Origin: Phocaeicola dorei
GTDB taxonomy: Bacteria; Bacteroidota; Bacteroidia; Bacteroidales; Bacteroidaceae
Assembly (NCBI RefSeq): GCF_013009555.1
Contig: NZ_CP046176.1
Span: forward strand, 3,813,501 to 3,877,500
Direction of reading: 5' to 3'
Length of the DNA stretch: 64,000 bases
In this document: piece after piece, positions 34,844 through 45,202 of the stretch
How the letters are laid out: every line of letters starts with the position of its first letter
How positions within the stretch are numbered: position 1 is the stretch's first letter
Position numbers and translations under genes: made by a program
Notes under the pieces: generated by a model
What the model saw: the letters and a program-made list of their open reading frames with translations, nothing else
Database searches by the model: none
What the model was told of the DNA's origin: nothing

Positions 34844-37519
34844 ATGATTTCTTCACTTTATAAGAAACACAGTATCACTTTTTTTTACTTAATGCTGTTA
34901 CTAGTCTTTTCCCATTCATTCATATCAGCACAAACTCCGGATATGCCTTTTAATATTTATCTGAAACAGGCTAGTTTAAAGGAGTTTACAGCTAAAATAG
35001 AACAACTGTCAGAGTATTCTTTTATTTATGGCGAAGAAGTTGTACTCAAACATCCCATAACTCTCGATCTGAAAGAAACCCCATTAACAACTATTCTACA
35101 AACAGCTTTCATTAAACAAGACATCAGTTTCGAGATTACCAAACACCATATCATATTGAAAAAAACAACGTCACTTCCTATAAAACAACATTTTACACTA
35201 AACGGTTATGTATTGGACGAAATATCGAAAGAAACACTGATAGGTGCCAATATCTATGACCAGCAAAATAAACAAGGAACAATCACAAATCCATTCGGAT
35301 TCTTCAGTATCACACTGCCCGAAGGAAACACTGAACTGAATTTTTCCTATATAGGTTACGGTTCAAAACAAATAGCATTGTATTTATGTAAAGATACGCT
35401 GCTGACTGTCCAACTTAAAAACGATAATACATTGGAAGAAATCGTTGTCCTTTCTGATAAAATGGAAACAGGCTTTCAAAGTAGCCGTATGGGAGCAAAC
35501 AATATACCTTTGACACATATTAAAAATACCCCTGCTTTACTGAGTGAGGCAGATGTATTAAAATCAATCCAGCTTCTGCCCGGTATACAAGGAGGTATAA
35601 CCGGTACCAGTGGCCTGTATGTACGTGGAGGAAGTCCCGATCAGAATCTTTATCTGCTAGACGGTGTACCCTTATATAATGTGGACCATACACTAGGTAT
35701 TCTCTCCATCTTTACCCCAGAATCGGTCAAGAAAGTCGATTTGTATAAAAGCAGTTTTCCTGCCCGTTACGGAGGAAGACTGTCCTCCGTCATTGATGTA
35801 CGCACTAACGATGGAGATATGAGGAATTATCACGGCAGTCTGACCATCGGGCTGCTGACTTCCCGAATGCACTTTGAGGGTCCTCTATGGAAAGACCGGA
35901 CATCATTTATTATTTCTGCCAGACGCAGTTATGCCGATTTAATTATCAAGCCTTTCATGGATAAAGATACGAAAGGAGGTTACTACTTATATGATATCAA
36001 CACAAAACTAAATCATCGATTCAGTGACCGTGACCGCCTGTTTTTCTCCTTTTATCATGGCAAAGATCATGCCAGCTTTACAAATACTTCTTCTTATTAC
36101 TTTGAAGAAGAAAAGGAGACAGACACAAGAGAGAGACAAGTCATGGCTTGGGGAAGTACATTAGGGGCATTACGTTGGAACCACATAGTCAGTAATCGTC
36201 TGTTCCATAACATCACCCTATCCTATAACCGTTTCCGATTCAATATAAAAAACAATTTCACGTCCGCCAACAAACACCTTGACAGCCAATATTATTCCGG
36301 TATAGAAGATTGGGGATTAACATCTGACTTCGACTTTCATCCATCCCCCTCCCATTTCATCAAATTCGGAGGAAACTATCTCTACCATACGTTCCGCCCC
36401 GAAACCCAACATACATTTGTGCACTCTCCGAATGAACAAGAACAACCTGATAAAACATACACCATCGGAGGAAATGAAGCGACACACTCACACGAAATTT
36501 CCCTTTATGTAGAAGATGATTTCAAATGGAACGAACAATGGAAAACAAATATAGGCGCACATTTCTCACTCTTCCAAGTACAAAAGCACACTTATGCCTC
36601 CTTGGAACCTCGCATTACCGTTAGTTTCAAAACCAGTCCCAACCTTACTTTCAAGGCGGCCTATACCCACATGACACAATATGTACATTTACTTTCTTCA
36701 TCCAATCTCTCTCTCCCCACTGATCTATGGGTACCGGTCACACAGAAGATCCGCCCGATGCGAGCATGCCAATTTTCTATCGGGGGTTACTATACAGGTA
36801 TTCAAGGATGGGAGTTTTCTGTAGAAGGCTATAGCAAAATAACGAAAAACGTATTGGAATACAAAGATGGTAATACTCTAGTCGGTAATTCCATTCATTG
36901 GGAAGAGAAAGTAGAAATGGGCAAAGGACGCAATTTCGGCATAGAATTCATGCTGGAAAAGAAAACCGGACGTACTACCGGATGGATAAATTATACTTTG
37001 GCTAAAGCCGACCGTATATTCAGTAAAGGAAATGTAAATGGAGGGAAACGTTTTCCCTATAAATACGACAGACGCCACTCCGTGAACATCACGATAAACA
37101 GGCGCCTCAACAAAAAAGTATACATGAGCGCTTCTTGGATTTACGCTTCAGGAAATACTGCCACCCTGCCCAAAGAGAAAGCAACCATCATTCTCCCCGA
37201 AGGAAGCTATGGATGGGGACATATGGGAAATACAGGCAACGGGGTTGTTTTTCCCATTGAATATAGCTCTTCTCGAAATAACTACCGTCTGCCCGCCAGT
37301 CATCAGTTGAATCTAGGATTCAACTTTCACAAAAAGACAAAACATGGAGAACGGATTTGGAACGTCAGTATTATGAATGCCTATAACTCTTTGAATCCCA
37401 ATCATGTATTTATAGATTATTACACGGATGAGCAATCGGAAGGAAAAAAGATTCCTGTGATACAAAAAGTCACTCTCCTTCCCTTCTTACCTTCATTCTC
37501 ATATACTTATAAATTTTAA
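34844..37519 (+). CDS. STN-domain TonB-dependent receptor, copy B
   Basis: An 891-residue outer-membrane receptor with signal peptide (about 1-30), STN domain (about 36-95), carboxypeptidase-D-like domain (about 115-200), plug (about 225-330) and beta barrel ending FSYTYKF. It is colinear with copy A. The plug region (TSGLYVRGG, DQNLYLLDGVPLYNVDHTLG) is nearly identical between the two, while the extracellular-loop regions of the barrel (for example about 415-470 and 520-560) differ. That suggests conserved gating but different substrate contacts. It is encoded in the intact sigma-FecR operon. Confidence 0.9.
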   Translation: MISSLYKKHSITFFYLMLLLVFSHSFISAQTPDMPFNIYLKQASLKEFTAKIEQLSEYSFIYGEEVVLKHPITLDLKETPLTTILQTAFIKQDISFEITKHHIILKKTTSLPIKQHFTLNGYVLDEISKETLIGANIYDQQNKQGTITNPFGFFSITLPEGNTELNFSYIGYGSKQIALYLCKDTLLTVQLKNDNTLEEIVVLSDKMETGFQSSRMGANNIPLTHIKNTPALLSEADVLKSIQLLPGIQGGITGTSGLYVRGGSPDQNLYLLDGVPLYNVDHTLGILSIFTPESVKKVDLYKSSFPARYGGRLSSVIDVRTNDGDMRNYHGSLTIGLLTSRMHFEGPLWKDRTSFIISARRSYADLIIKPFMDKDTKGGYYLYDINTKLNHRFSDRDRLFFSFYHGKDHASFTNTSSYYFEEEKETDTRERQVMAWGSTLGALRWNHIVSNRLFHNITLSYNRFRFNIKNNFTSANKHLDSQYYSGIEDWGLTSDFDFHPSPSHFIKFGGNYLYHTFRPETQHTFVHSPNEQEQPDKTYTIGGNEATHSHEISLYVEDDFKWNEQWKTNIGAHFSLFQVQKHTYASLEPRITVSFKTSPNLTFKAAYTHMTQYVHLLSSSNLSLPTDLWVPVTQKIRPMRACQFSIGGYYTGIQGWEFSVEGYSKITKNVLEYKDGNTLVGNSIHWEEKVEMGKGRNFGIEFMLEKKTGRTTGWINYTLAKADRIFSKGNVNGGKRFPYKYDRRHSVNITINRRLNKKVYMSASWIYASGNTATLPKEKATIILPEGSYGWGHMGNTGNGVVFPIEYSSSRNNYRLPASHQLNLGFNFHKKTKHGERIWNVSIMNAYNSLNPNHVFIDYYTDEQSEGKKIPVIQKVTLLPFLPSFSYTYKF

Positions 37520-37525
37520 GCAATA

Positions 37526-38557
37526 ATGAAAAAAGCACTTTTACTCCTTTCATTTGTTCATTTATTGGCCGCCTGTACCAATGATATAGAAATATTGCCT
37601 AATGATGAATCTCAAAAGCTCATCGTCAACGCTCTGATAAACGCAAACAAAACGAACAATGCTATCTTTTTAGCTTTATCCGGCTATCACGAACCCCAAG
37701 TAGTAAAAAATGGAATTATTCACCTTTATATCAATAATGTATTATCGGAAACAATTTCGGAATGTACCTATCGTCCTAACAATGATTCACCGTTAGACTA
37801 TCAAAATTATTTTTACCAGATAAGCAGCCGTTTTAAAACCGGTGATCAAGTACGTATCGAAGTAGAAACCAAAGACGGAAAATATAAAGCGAATGCAGAA
37901 GCAACAGTATATGAGCCCATTGAAATTATCAAAGCGGACACCATTGAATCTAATCATTCTCTATCAGAGACTTCGGAAAGCCTTTGGATATATCAAGCAA
38001 CAAAGTGGAAAATAAAATTACAAACTCCCACCACAAACCATTCCCAATATTACCGGGTCAACATAAAACAAACATATACTTACCACCTTACTAACCGCAA
38101 AACTTTACAAGACTCCACTGCTATCTCCACCCAATGGGAATGTAGCGGATATTATGACACTGCATTAATGGACGGAAAACCTGGCACTCCCAACAACTCT
38201 GATCCTATCATTAATTTCATCCCCACTATAAACAACTATTATAATGTATTCAATGATGCTTACTTTACCAACAACCAATATACCATGACTTTAGACAGTT
38301 GGTATAGTTTCCTATTAGACAATAAACTATATAAAATTAAAAAGATAACTGGAAAAGCTATCATACAATATTATGCCATATCCCCGGCTGAATATCAATA
38401 TTTACGAGCCGCCAATGCATATGCCGACCATGACAGTAGCAACCTGTTGGAAACACCTGTCATCTTTCCCAATAACATCAAAGGAGGAATAGGTATTTTT
38501 GCCATAGAAAATCCGACAGAAACAAGCATTCCTTTAAAATCCATCGAAGATTATTAG
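37526..38557 (+). CDS. DUF4249-like lipoprotein, copy B
   Basis: A 343-residue lipoprotein encoded 6 bp after receptor B. The signal peptide ends with LLAAC (Cys17). The sequence follows copy A: LIVNALINANK, IHLYINNVLSETIS, FKTGDQVRIEVETKDGKYKA and the C-terminal NNIKGGIGIFAIENP. The middle (about 150-230) has diverged, matching the diverged loops of the receptors. It is the last gene of the operon and converges on the esterase gene with a 31-bp gap. Confidence 0.82.
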   Translation: MKKALLLLSFVHLLAACTNDIEILPNDESQKLIVNALINANKTNNAIFLALSGYHEPQVVKNGIIHLYINNVLSETISECTYRPNNDSPLDYQNYFYQISSRFKTGDQVRIEVETKDGKYKANAEATVYEPIEIIKADTIESNHSLSETSESLWIYQATKWKIKLQTPTTNHSQYYRVNIKQTYTYHLTNRKTLQDSTAISTQWECSGYYDTALMDGKPGTPNNSDPIINFIPTINNYYNVFNDAYFTNNQYTMTLDSWYSFLLDNKLYKIKKITGKAIIQYYAISPAEYQYLRAANAYADHDSSNLLETPVIFPNNIKGGIGIFAIENPTETSIPLKSIEDY

Positions 38558-38588
38558 AAAGCTTTGCCACTTTCGGATCTCTGTTAAA

Positions 38589-40526
38589 TTATTTATCTTC
38601 CAATGAAATCTGAAAAGGAGAAGCCGGTAGTCCGGTTCTATTTTTCAAATTCGCATGAACCGGATTATCATCCCAACCATAACGTACCGTTACAGGATGA
38701 GGGATATCTTTATGCCATACCGCCACCTGATTCCCATTAACGACAACTGCTTCCGCCCACTGAAAATGCCCATCGGCACCGGCTATCGCAAATCCCTTCA
38801 ATTCATCTACCGCCCATAATTTATCAGTCCCGGCTTCGAAAGAAAGAACAGCCTTTCCTTCATGATTGACAGTCATACCCGTACACATAGGCCCACTGTG
38901 CACACTCTTTTTATCACCATACACCCTTCTTTTCACCAACAGGGAGATACGTCTTGCCAGTTCTTTTTTGTTTAATGGATGAATGTCGTTCCACTCGCCC
39001 AAATCAATCGCCACCGCCAAAGCTGCATTCGGGACTTTCAACGCCACTCGCCGTTGCGCTTCACGCAAAGCCGCCCAATTACTTTCTACCGGGTGTGGAT
39101 GTGTCTGCATGAAATTGGCCAACTGTACAATGAAGAAAGGCAGTTCTTTATCGGCCAGTTTCTCACGCCAATCGGCAATCATGGCAGTCAGCAATTCCTC
39201 ATATTCATTAGGACGGCCCGTATTCGTTTCTCCCTGATACCACAACGCACCGGTAAAGACCAGATTACGCAGAGGAGAAATCATGGAGTTATACATACCG
39301 GTAGGAATATTCTGAAAAGAGACACTGTTAGTGCGTGCAGGCATCTCACAACCTAATTGATATTTCCATCGGCTAGACAAATGGACTGTATCTGTCCCCC
39401 ATACCAGACAATAGGGCTTATCGGGCACAAAGCTGGCGGCGCCTCCGTAATTAATCAGCCGGACAGTCACCAGATTCTCACCGGGTTTCAATAAAGAAGC
39501 CGGCACCCGATAAATACGTGGCGGATACTGATAGAAAGTGTTACCTACGAAGGTACCGTTTACAAATACCGAATCGGCATCCACCATGCATCCCAAACGC
39601 AGGACAGCATCTTTTCCGGCTTGTTCCGCTGATACATTCACTTTCTGACGGAACCAATGAGAGCCACTCACCGGATATCCATTCTTCCTGCCCCATTCTT
39701 TGGAAAACGTATCTACCGTCTGCCAGTCCGTATCATCCAGTTCCGGACGATTCCAGCATATCCCGTCATGAAGTCCTTGGTCTCCTTTGTACAAAGCAGC
39801 ATCCCAAAAACGGTTCATCATCTGTCCCGAACGGTTGCACAACTCACGATACTCGTCCGAATTAAACAAATCACGCTCGTGCAACTGACGCGGAAACTTC
39901 TGCAAGGCCTCCTCACTCATCCAAGCCTCAACGGAGCTTCCCCCCCAACTAGAGTTAACAATGCCCACAGGTACTTGGGTTTCCCTATACATCTCCTTGG
40001 CAAAAAAATAAGCCAAAGCAGAAAAGGAAGGAGCGGTTTCTTCAGTCAGCGACATCCAGTCCGTTCCCGGCAAATCGTCTTTAGGTCCATGCAAATCATT
40101 GCCTAAAGGAATCTTCACATACCGTATCATCGGATTCTCATCCCTTGCTATTTCCTCGGCAAATTTATCAGTCACCCGTCCGACGGTCAATTCCATGTTG
40201 GACTGTCCGGAACAAAGCCAGACATCACCCACTAGAATATTTTTCAACCGAATATCATTCACGATCATTTCAAAAGGGCCACCTGCCTTCATGGGAGGCA
40301 GTTCCACCAGCCACTTTCCATCTTCCCCGGCTACCGTACTGAATTTCTTCTTTTTAAAAACAACGGTCACACTCTCTCCTTTATCGGCATTTCCCCATAT
40401 TTTAACGGACCGCTCACGTTGCAACACCATACCGTCCGATAGGATGGCAGGCAATTTCACCTTTGCTTCGGTCCATACGGAAAACGCACAAAAAGCTGAC
40501 ATCACTAAAGCTAACTTATATTTCAT
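38589..40526 (-). CDS. SGNH-type acetylesterase (sialate/acetylxylan O-acetylesterase family)
   Basis: A 645-residue secreted carbohydrate esterase. A signal peptide (about 1-21) precedes the SGNH hydrolase domain, with the nucleophile Ser in CSGQSNMELT near residue 105 and the oxyanion block SSWGGSSVEAW near 195. A jelly-roll insert (about 230-400) interrupts it, and the catalytic domain resumes with WYQGETN and the DLGEWNDIHPLNK segment holding the Asp-His pair. The family is usually named sialate O-acetylesterase. Here it lies downstream of two alpha-glucuronidase genes, so removal of acetyl groups from glucuronoxylan is the likely role. It starts 27 bp after GH67 and ends the operon. Confidence 0.85.
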   Translation of the reverse strand: MKYKLALVMSAFCAFSVWTEAKVKLPAILSDGMVLQRERSVKIWGNADKGESVTVVFKKKKFSTVAGEDGKWLVELPPMKAGGPFEMIVNDIRLKNILVGDVWLCSGQSNMELTVGRVTDKFAEEIARDENPMIRYVKIPLGNDLHGPKDDLPGTDWMSLTEETAPSFSALAYFFAKEMYRETQVPVGIVNSSWGGSSVEAWMSEEALQKFPRQLHERDLFNSDEYRELCNRSGQMMNRFWDAALYKGDQGLHDGICWNRPELDDTDWQTVDTFSKEWGRKNGYPVSGSHWFRQKVNVSAEQAGKDAVLRLGCMVDADSVFVNGTFVGNTFYQYPPRIYRVPASLLKPGENLVTVRLINYGGAASFVPDKPYCLVWGTDTVHLSSRWKYQLGCEMPARTNSVSFQNIPTGMYNSMISPLRNLVFTGALWYQGETNTGRPNEYEELLTAMIADWREKLADKELPFFIVQLANFMQTHPHPVESNWAALREAQRRVALKVPNAALAVAIDLGEWNDIHPLNKKELARRISLLVKRRVYGDKKSVHSGPMCTGMTVNHEGKAVLSFEAGTDKLWAVDELKGFAIAGADGHFQWAEAVVVNGNQVAVWHKDIPHPVTVRYGWDDNPVHANLKNRTGLPASPFQISLEDK

Positions 40527-40553
40527 GTTTCTTCTAAAGCTAAGTACCGTATT

Positions 40554-42599
40554 TTATTTATTAAACCCACTCTCAGGACATTCATAGTTCGAGATTTCCA
40601 ACCGGAAGCGTTTCATGTCCTCCAACTCGTGTACCGGACGTTCTATGCCAGCCGGAATAGGCATCCCTGAGAAAGTCTGGAAATAAAGCAGACAGGCATC
40701 TTTCCACCACACGGCGTCACGCATCTGGATTTTCAATTTCGACTGCACTTCCCTGAACCGGCGTGCATCTACAAAAGGTTCCACACTGTCCCATATTTCC
40801 TGAAAACCACGTACCTGTCGTACACCTCTATCGTATGCACGGCACAACTCCCCCCAAAGCGTACGTCCGCTTTTCATCCGATACTGCCAGGGCACATGAT
40901 GGAACCAAAGCAAATAAACTTCAGGGCAAGTTGTCTTGTCATTGTAAATCAGACGAAGTGAATCAGGATACTGAGAAACGGCATTACTCCCTTTGCTGCT
41001 ACGGTCGAAACCGATTCCCTCTTTGTCCGCCCTATGATAATAAGAGGGTAGCCAATCCGGACGGGCACCGGGTACACTGCACCACGGTTCGGGACCATAG
41101 TGGTGGCCCCATGCAAACTGATGATGCAGTCCTAATGGCATCATATAGTCTACCACCGCCTCCCGGCTCTGCAACATCATCGCCTTGACCGGGCAGACAA
41201 ATGCCGACTGGGAAGTAAATGTCTGCTGCAACCACTCATCGGCAATCCTGTCTGAAGTCAACAACGGATTCCATGCCAAACGCCCGAAAGCATACCAGTT
41301 GGCCTGCGCAAAATGGTGTCCGCACCAATTCGCATCCGTACCGATGTTTGCCACACCCGCCGCAGCTTTTAACCTGTCCGGACGTACCTCGCCAAAGAAC
41401 TCCTCCCATAAAGGAGCCAAATAGGCCAGATGATTGGAAAAGCCTAAATACTCCTGAGTAATTTGAAACTCCACCATCATGGGAGTCTGCTTCATAGCCG
41501 TGAACAAAGGACTATAAGGTTCACGAGGCTGGAAATCAATCGGTCCGTTCTTTATCTGTACAATTACATTCTCGCGAAACTGTCCATCCAAAGGCATAAA
41601 CTCCAAATAAGCCTGCTTGGCACGGTCACTGTCGGTAGGACTATAAACAAACGCCCTCCACATCACGATTCCTCCGTAGGGTTTCAACGCATCCGCCAGC
41701 ATATTCGCTCCCTCGGCATGAGTACGTCCAAAATCACATGGTCCCGGTTGCCCCTCCGAATTGGCCTTCACCAAAAAACCGCCAAAGTCGGGGATCATCG
41801 CATAGATCTCTTTTACTTTTTGTTTCCACCATCCAATGACTTCCTTGTCCAACGGATCTGCCGTATCCAACTTGCCCAACCGGATAGGAGATGCAAAATT
41901 AACCGATAAATAGACCTTTATGCCATAAGGCCGGAAGACATCAGCCAATGCTTTCACTTTCTCCAAACTACCAGTTGTCAGCACTTGAGGTGAGGCATTG
42001 ACATTATTTAGTACCGTTCCATTAATACCCACAGAAGCATTGGCACGGGCGTATGCCTCATAACGTGGCGACAAAGTTCCGGGAAGTTCCTCCCAATTCC
42101 ACAAAGAACGACCAGCGTAACCACGCTCCACCGTACCATCCGGATTATCCCAATGGTTCAGAATACGCAAGTCATACGCAGGCTGTTCAGTAACCGACAG
42201 AGGTACAGTGAGCTGCCCCGCCGCCTGCATACGCAGCAGACTATAAACGCCATAAAGCAATCCAGTTTCGGTGGATGAAAGAATACGAACCTGATGTTCT
42301 GAAGAAGTGATGGCAAACCCATCCCCACGCCCTGTTTTCTTTTTCTCTAAAAGTACAGGATCTCCCTTCCAAGCGTTTTTCAATTCAGCAATGGCAATGG
42401 CTATGGTGGGTGACACTTTTCCTTTATAAGTAATTTCCACCTCCGCGCCTTCCACCGGACGTATCACCGGTAGCCACAAGTGGCTACCATCTTCTTCCAC
42501 CGGGCGAACATGGTCCGGCCGTGTACCTGCATGCAACATTCCTGCTGCCAACCATCCGCACATTATTCCTATACAAACTGTCAATCTCATATTTTTCAT
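40554..42599 (-). CDS. GH67 alpha-glucuronidase
   Basis: GH67 enzymes remove (4-O-methyl)glucuronic acid from the non-reducing end of xylo-oligosaccharides. The 681-residue protein has a signal peptide (about 1-25), a small N-terminal domain with the TGLLYGVYSLLRM segment, and the barrel with YARANASVGINGTVLNNVNA. The KANSEGQPGP motif carries the probable catalytic acid Glu. Its ATG overlaps the GH115 stop by 4 bp, implying coupled translation of the two alpha-glucuronidases. In this locus it should act on oligosaccharides released by the xylanase. Confidence 0.92.
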   Translation of the reverse strand: MKNMRLTVCIGIMCGWLAAGMLHAGTRPDHVRPVEEDGSHLWLPVIRPVEGAEVEITYKGKVSPTIAIAIAELKNAWKGDPVLLEKKKTGRGDGFAITSSEHQVRILSSTETGLLYGVYSLLRMQAAGQLTVPLSVTEQPAYDLRILNHWDNPDGTVERGYAGRSLWNWEELPGTLSPRYEAYARANASVGINGTVLNNVNASPQVLTTGSLEKVKALADVFRPYGIKVYLSVNFASPIRLGKLDTADPLDKEVIGWWKQKVKEIYAMIPDFGGFLVKANSEGQPGPCDFGRTHAEGANMLADALKPYGGIVMWRAFVYSPTDSDRAKQAYLEFMPLDGQFRENVIVQIKNGPIDFQPREPYSPLFTAMKQTPMMVEFQITQEYLGFSNHLAYLAPLWEEFFGEVRPDRLKAAAGVANIGTDANWCGHHFAQANWYAFGRLAWNPLLTSDRIADEWLQQTFTSQSAFVCPVKAMMLQSREAVVDYMMPLGLHHQFAWGHHYGPEPWCSVPGARPDWLPSYYHRADKEGIGFDRSSKGSNAVSQYPDSLRLIYNDKTTCPEVYLLWFHHVPWQYRMKSGRTLWGELCRAYDRGVRQVRGFQEIWDSVEPFVDARRFREVQSKLKIQMRDAVWWKDACLLYFQTFSGMPIPAGIERPVHELEDMKRFRLEISNYECPESGFNK

Positions 42600-45199
42600 T
42601 GTTCATTCAGCTTATTTCTCCGGCAAGGAGATTCGTTCATAAACAGATAACTATCCTCATAACCGCCATAATCCACCACTATCTTTTCAAATACGATGGC
42701 AGGCTCCACCGGTTTTAGAACCAATGTATAGGTTCCGTCCGCACAGTCGGGCAGGCTCAACTTCACCCGGGTCTTCACTACCCGACGGGCCACTGTGGGA
42801 TACAGTACACGATATACATTATCCGGATGTTCGTTCAACTCCGCATTGAAACAGACAGTCTGCTCCTCCGCTCCTTCAAAACCTACCGTGTAGCGATGAC
42901 CTTCCCGTCTGAGGAAGGGCAGTGTGGATTTCACAATGACATACACATTTACTGTATCTACTTTTTGCGGTATTTTCATTTTATAAGAGAGCGAAGCCCC
43001 CTCCGCAGACTGTGTATAAGGCATCAAAGCCACTCCGCTCAGCGTACGTCCCATGTGCGGTATGACTGTCCAGGCGGTCTTCGGTGCAACGGATGATGTA
43101 AAGTAATGCTCCGCCTCCATAGAAACCACCCCTTTGTCACCGGTAAACAAATATCCTCCTACAGCCCCTTCCGGTTGTTCTATCCGGTAGACTTCCGGTA
43201 AACGGTCGGCCGGGAAATCATCATTCCACGAAGTATAGCCTATATGTTTCTGCGTCATCATCCCATTCCACTTGCCTCCCGACATTTCTTCGTTGTATTC
43301 CCTGCACAATTCCGCATCACGCCGGAATGCCTGCTCCACTTTGTCGGCCCACTCATTCGCCTGCGGATTATTCTCCTTGTATAATTTGTGATTCATGGCT
43401 TGTGCATAATACATTTCATACAGATTGGCCATCGCCTGCACAGGAAAAAGAATCAGTTGTCGGTAGGCATCTCTGTAAGCGGTATCCAGTTTCAAATACT
43501 GCCGCAAGGCTTCCGCCTCCAGCTTCACATATTCATCAGCCACCTGCCTCCATTCCCCCGAAGCCAAGTGATAAGTATCCTTATCCAGCATCTCGGGAGT
43601 CACGCGTCCATTGTACTTGCAATACAGGTTCAAAATACGCATGGCCTCATCCGCCTGTTCCTCACCGAACTGCTGCGCACAGAACACTCGTGTATGCTCC
43701 AACAGATCCCCTGCCGCATAGCGTTCCGGATTCCAAGCCATATTCATAAAAAGAGTGATAGGATACTCCATCGGCTTCAAATCCCCCACATTCAATATCC
43801 AAAGCTTATCCACCCCATAACTGTAAGTCAACTGAAGCTGCTCCCACATATTTTGTACGGGAGTTACATTCAACCATTTGGAATTACGGGGGGCCCCCAC
43901 ATAGTCCACATGGTAATACATCCCCCAGCCACCGGCACGTTTCCGTTCTTTTGCATCCGGCAATCGGCGCACATCCCCCCAATTGTCATCACTCAGCAAC
44001 ATAATCACATCATCAGGCACACGGAGTCCCATATCATAAAAGCGTTGCACCTCTTTATAAATAGCCCATACCTGCGGACGTTTCTCCGGCACTTTTCCCG
44101 TCACTTCCTTAATAATACGACGCTGGTTCCGGAATATCTTCTCCATCAGGCGCATGTTTTCCTCATCACGCGGCACATATTTGTCATCTTCCCCCTCCTT
44201 TCCACCCATCGGAGTATCACCGTCACCTCTCATACCAATGGTAATCAAATCTTCCGTACCGGCGGCACGCTCCATACCTTCACGGAAAAAACGGTCAATC
44301 ACTTGCTGGTTGGAAGCATAGTCCCATGCCCCATATTCGCTGCGCTTTCTCACCCATTCCTGATGATTGCGTGCCATAGGTTCATGGTGTGAGGTTCCCA
44401 TTATAATCCCCATCTCATGAGCGGTCTTGCTGTTCTCCGGATCATCCGCATAAAAACTCCAACCCCACATGGCAGGCCACATAAAGTTACCACGCAGACG
44501 CAAAATCAGTTCGAACACACGAGCATAAAAACGATGATCACCATAATTCGTGCCATAAGTGTGCTTCACCCATCCGGTCAGGCAAGGAGCCTCGTCATTC
44601 AAAAAGATACCCCGATACTTCACCGCCGGTTCTCCCGCCGTATAACTTCCACGCGTCATCGAAAGATTCTGCCGGAACATCACCGGCACATCCGCCCAGT
44701 CGTACCACGGCGAAACACCAATCTGCTCCGAAAGCTCATAAATCCCATAAATCGTTCCGCGTTTGTCACTTCCCACAATGACGAGCGCCTCATCCACTCC
44801 GTTCAAGGGAGCAGACACCACGGTCATCAGGTATTTCTCATTCTTGCCCTCCAGCAACGAAGCATCTATCTTTTTCGCTTTTACCAATTCTCTGATATAG
44901 CGGCTTTTCAACGTACCTACCATAATCATGCGCTTTACGCCGGGAGTATAGCATAACCCGGCAGCCCGGCCACTTACCCGTTTAAAGTCATTCTGAAGAT
45001 TCCTTACTGCTATCATCACACCAGCATCCTCCTGCTCGTCCACCAATATTTCATTGGCCACTCCGTTTTCCATCAGAGTGAAACGGTCGGGAGCCAGCTG
45101 GTCAAAAGTAATCCCTTTATGATCTATAGCTCCTACATTCAGGCACAAGGTGGAGAACAAGAATATCCCCACACATTTTTTCAGTTTCATTCTATTCAC
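42596..45199 (-). CDS. GH115 xylan alpha-1,2-glucuronidase
   Basis: GH115 enzymes release glucuronic acid from internal as well as terminal xylose units, complementing GH67. The 867-residue protein has a signal peptide (about 1-24), an N-terminal domain with MVGTLKSRYI and GTIYGIYELSEQIGVSPW, and the barrel with YRGIFLNDEAPCLTGWV, RGNFMWPAMWG and GIIMGTSHHEPMARN, all family landmarks. A C-terminal beta domain (about 650-860) follows. It overlaps GH67 by 4 bp and begins 3 bp after the GH43 stop. Confidence 0.92.
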   Translation of the reverse strand: MNRMKLKKCVGIFLFSTLCLNVGAIDHKGITFDQLAPDRFTLMENGVANEILVDEQEDAGVMIAVRNLQNDFKRVSGRAAGLCYTPGVKRMIMVGTLKSRYIRELVKAKKIDASLLEGKNEKYLMTVVSAPLNGVDEALVIVGSDKRGTIYGIYELSEQIGVSPWYDWADVPVMFRQNLSMTRGSYTAGEPAVKYRGIFLNDEAPCLTGWVKHTYGTNYGDHRFYARVFELILRLRGNFMWPAMWGWSFYADDPENSKTAHEMGIIMGTSHHEPMARNHQEWVRKRSEYGAWDYASNQQVIDRFFREGMERAAGTEDLITIGMRGDGDTPMGGKEGEDDKYVPRDEENMRLMEKIFRNQRRIIKEVTGKVPEKRPQVWAIYKEVQRFYDMGLRVPDDVIMLLSDDNWGDVRRLPDAKERKRAGGWGMYYHVDYVGAPRNSKWLNVTPVQNMWEQLQLTYSYGVDKLWILNVGDLKPMEYPITLFMNMAWNPERYAAGDLLEHTRVFCAQQFGEEQADEAMRILNLYCKYNGRVTPEMLDKDTYHLASGEWRQVADEYVKLEAEALRQYLKLDTAYRDAYRQLILFPVQAMANLYEMYYAQAMNHKLYKENNPQANEWADKVEQAFRRDAELCREYNEEMSGGKWNGMMTQKHIGYTSWNDDFPADRLPEVYRIEQPEGAVGGYLFTGDKGVVSMEAEHYFTSSVAPKTAWTVIPHMGRTLSGVALMPYTQSAEGASLSYKMKIPQKVDTVNVYVIVKSTLPFLRREGHRYTVGFEGAEEQTVCFNAELNEHPDNVYRVLYPTVARRVVKTRVKLSLPDCADGTYTLVLKPVEPAIVFEKIVVDYGGYEDSYLFMNESPCRRNKLNEQ

Positions 45200-45202
45200 T
45201 TT

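Noticed and set aside
43388-44392. Open plus-strand frame of 334 codons antisense to GH115
   Set aside because: His/Ile/Pro-rich composition typical of antisense shadows in a GC-richer gene; no motif or promoter.
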